Shown here one piece after another: positions 6,878-7,710 of a stretch of DNA of 7,710 bases. A program made the position numbers and the translations under genes. The notes below the pieces were generated by a model. That model was not told the origin of the DNA. It did not search any database and saw nothing but the letters and a program-made list of their open reading frames with translations. Positions within the stretch are counted from its first letter, which is position 1. Each line of letters starts with the position of its first letter. This DNA is from an uncultured Collinsella sp. (GTDB lineage: Bacteria > Actinomycetota > Coriobacteriia > Coriobacteriales > Coriobacteriaceae), in NCBI GenBank assembly GCA_958438125.1, contig CAUBQN010000073.1, positions 1 through 7,710 on the forward strand, written 5' to 3'.

Positions 6878-6895
6878 ACACAACATATAGTGTTT
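6876..6895 (-). promoter_or_regulatory. NrdR box at the nrdD promoter
   Basis: The inverted repeat AAACAC-8-GTGTTT contains, at 6878-6893, ACACAACATATAGTGT. This matches 15 of 16 positions of the NrdR consensus as I recall it (acaCwAtATaTwGTGT). NrdR is the ATP-cone repressor of ribonucleotide reductase genes. The site touches the proposed -35 (6877-6872), as expected for repression. NrdR sites usually come in pairs about three helical turns apart; the best partner here is a degraded match at 6844-6859 (about 9 of 16), overlapping the -10. The octamer AGGTCAAA flanks the box at 6871-6878 and 6900-6907. Confidence 0.65.
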
Positions 6896-7197
6896 CAGCA
6901 GGTCAAAGCAATTAGTCATTTTGCAGACGCATTATAAATGAGGGGTATTTGACAAATCGGTAAAACGTTACCAACACGGCTACCTGCATGGCAGTTATAA
7001 AACCCCCTTAGTCAAGCCGCTGACAAATCCTACCAAAACCAAGCCGCTCACGCCAAAATAATCCAAAAGATTGCGCTTGACCAACATGTTGCGGTCACGC
7101 TCGCTCAGGACGTATGCAATCAGCCAGTGCCCCTACGGGATGCGAAGATCATCGCACGCGGATCTTGAGTTCAATATCTGGTGCCACATTTGACGAC
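6896..7197. other. Noncoding stretch between nrdD control region and tRNA terminator
   Basis: No credible gene is visible in either strand. Small symmetric motifs are present: ATTTG-A-CAAAT at 6947-6957 and GGTAA-4-TTACC at 6959-6972, both upstream of the nrdD promoter and possible operators. The nonamer CAAGCCGCT is repeated at 7013-7021 and 7040-7048. The stretch is more AT-rich than the surrounding genes. Confidence 0.5.
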
Positions 7198-7235
7198 ATA
7201 AAACAAAACAGCTCAGAGACTAAGCCTCTGAGCTG
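7198..7235 (-). terminator. Intrinsic terminator of the tRNA-Gly/tRNA-Val unit
   Basis: On the minus strand a perfect 10-bp stem (7235-7226 with 7218-7209; CAGCTCAGAG/CTCTGAGCTG) with a 7-nt loop is followed by TTTTGTTTT. It starts 9 nt after the CCA end of tRNA-Val, a textbook position for a Rho-independent terminator. Confidence 0.9.
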
Positions 7236-7243
7236 CGAACATT

Positions 7244-7318
7244 TGGTGGGCGTTAGAAGATTTGAACTTCTGACCTCTTCCGTGTCAGGGAAGCGCTCTC
7301 CCCCTGAGCTAAACGCCC
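7244..7318 (-). tRNA. tRNA-Val (anticodon GAC), CCA encoded
   Basis: The 75-nt minus-strand gene folds as a full cloverleaf. The acceptor is GGGCGTT/AACGCCC, the D-stem GCTC/GAGC, the anticodon stem CTTCC/GGAAG around loop CTGACAC (anticodon GAC, Val), and the T-stem AGAAG/CTTCT around TTCAAAT. The discriminator is A and the CCA is genomic. It lies 3 nt downstream of tRNA-Gly in the same transcript. Confidence 0.97.
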
Positions 7319-7321
7319 AAA

Positions 7322-7397
7322 TGGAGCGGACAACGGGGCTCGAACCCGCGACCCCAACCTTGGCAAGGTTGTGCTCTACCAACTGAGCCATGTCCGC
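7322..7397 (-). tRNA. tRNA-Gly (anticodon GCC), CCA encoded
   Basis: The 76-nt minus-strand gene has acceptor GCGGACA/TGTCCGC, D-stem GCTC/GAGC, anticodon stem CAACC/GGTTG around loop TTGCCAA (anticodon GCC, Gly), and a T-arm with GGTTCGAGC. The discriminator is T and the CCA is genomic. Its last 18 nt recur at 7528-7545. Confidence 0.97.
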
Positions 7398-7409
7398 CTG
7401 CGAGGATTT

Positions 7410-7438
7410 AATATACGGGATGATCCACCCTAATGCAA
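7410..7438 (-). promoter_or_regulatory. Promoter of the tRNA-Gly/tRNA-Val unit
   Basis: On the minus strand TTGCAT (7438-7433) and TATATT (7415-7410) are separated by exactly 17 nt, a near-consensus housekeeping promoter. The -10 ends 12 nt before the tRNA-Gly 5' end, so transcription would start just ahead of the mature tRNA. Confidence 0.8.
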
Positions 7439-7467
7439 GAACTATTTTCGAATAATTTGAAAAAAGT

Positions 7468-7522
7468 TCGAGCCCAGGCGATGGGTACGAAAAAGCCCGG
7501 CTACCGTAGTAGCCGGGCTGTT
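7468..7522. repeat. 55-bp direct repeat, copy 1, carrying a terminator
   Basis: The 55 bases are identical to 7656-7710, 188 bp away. Each copy carries a complete intrinsic terminator in its right half. The match begins at TCGAGCCCAGGCG, just after unrelated flanks (GT before copy 1, GC before copy 2), and copy 2 runs into the window edge, so the true repeat may be longer. Confidence 0.9.
7489..7519 (-). terminator. Intrinsic terminator, copy 1
   Basis: On the minus strand the 11-bp perfect stem AGCCCGGCTAC/GTAGCCGGGCT (7519-7509 with 7504-7494) with a 4-nt loop is followed by five T. It lies 8 nt downstream, in the minus direction, of the tRNA-Gly 3' fragment, as if it once ended a tRNA transcript, and it insulates the tRNA-Gly/Val promoter from upstream reading. 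Confidence 0.85.
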
Positions 7523-7527
7523 GCGCT

Positions 7528-7545
7528 TGGAGCGGACAACGGGGC
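7528..7545 (-). pseudogene. tRNA-Gly 3'-end fragment
   Basis: These 18 bases are identical to 7322-7339, the CCA end, acceptor strand and start of the T-stem of tRNA-Gly(GCC). The match stops abruptly and no cloverleaf can be formed with the following sequence. It may be the remnant of a second tRNA-Gly gene or an attachment-site core left by an element that integrates into a tRNA 3' end. Confidence 0.6.
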
Positions 7546-7655
7546 GTCCGCGTATCCGCTTTCGCGGATCCGCACCGGCTTCGGCCGCCTGTCGGCGTCC
7601 TCGCCAGCTCGCTACAAACGCTCCGCGTTTGTCTAACGCTCGCTCCCTCTCGGGC
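7546..7655. other. 110-bp spacer between the two terminator copies
   Basis: GC-rich sequence without a credible gene. It contains two perfect small hairpins, ATCCGC/GCGGAT at 7554-7569 and CAAACGC/GCGTTTG at 7615-7631. It replaces what would be the body of a tRNA-Gly gene. Confidence 0.4.
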
Positions 7656-7710
7656 TCGAGCCCAGGCGATGGGTACGAAAAAGCCCGGCTACCGTAGTAG
7701 CCGGGCTGTT
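7656..7710. repeat. 55-bp direct repeat, copy 2, carrying a terminator (cut by window edge)
   Basis: Identical to 7468-7522. Its terminator stem is 7682-7692 with 7697-7707, with the T-run on the minus strand at 7682-7678. It should end a minus-strand transcript starting beyond the right edge, plausibly another tRNA unit. Confidence 0.88.

Noticed and set aside
7078..7097. TGACC/GGTCA inverted repeat as an operator
   Set aside because: The arms are not symmetric around the AACATGTT centre and no promoter or gene is close enough to be controlled.
7114..7386. Open frames on both strands across the tRNA genes
   Set aside because: They translate tRNA-Gly and tRNA-Val sequence; such fragments are a known false protein class.
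7468..7710. Start of a CRISPR-like or satellite array
   Set aside because: Only two copies are visible with a 188-bp period, and each is explained by a transcription terminator.

Overview
The window looks like chromosomal DNA of an anaerobic, moderately GC-rich actinobacterium of the Coriobacteriia, most likely Collinsella or a close relative. This rests on the oxygen-independent class III ribonucleotide reductase, Shine-Dalgarno-led genes, tRNAs with encoded CCA and protein-level impressions. It was not checked by a database search.

Layout. Positions 1-794 (+) hold the 3' part of a membrane dipeptidase (M19) gene. A perfect 12-bp-stem hairpin follows, then a YgjP-type zinc metallopeptidase gene at 869-1645 (+). 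That gene meets, tail to tail with only 6 nt between, a leftward run of five genes read in the order nrdD (6620-4398), nrdG (3970-3389), folE (3322-2765), an HD-domain phosphohydrolase (2762-2181) and folB (2137-1652). Further right, on the minus strand, are a promoter, tRNA-Gly(GCC), tRNA-Val(GAC) and a clear terminator (7438-7198). The right edge (7468-7710) has a duplicated terminator module and an 18-nt fragment identical to the 3' end of the tRNA-Gly gene.

Function. NrdD makes deoxyribonucleotides without oxygen and NrdG installs its glycyl radical. FolE and FolB are the first and third steps of pterin/folate synthesis. The HD protein sits where the missing second step, dephosphorylation of dihydroneopterin triphosphate, would be expected. 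The run thus joins dNTP supply to the cofactor needed for thymidylate synthesis. A good NrdR-box match lies at the proposed nrdD promoter.

The least explained part is the 427-nt gap between nrdD and nrdG. It holds a roughly 110-bp inverted duplication that includes the last codons of nrdD, and a 26-nt-arm hairpin flanked by an 8-bp direct repeat just upstream of the nrdG ribosome binding site. I see no CRISPR array, intact insertion sequence, recognised riboswitch or defence system.
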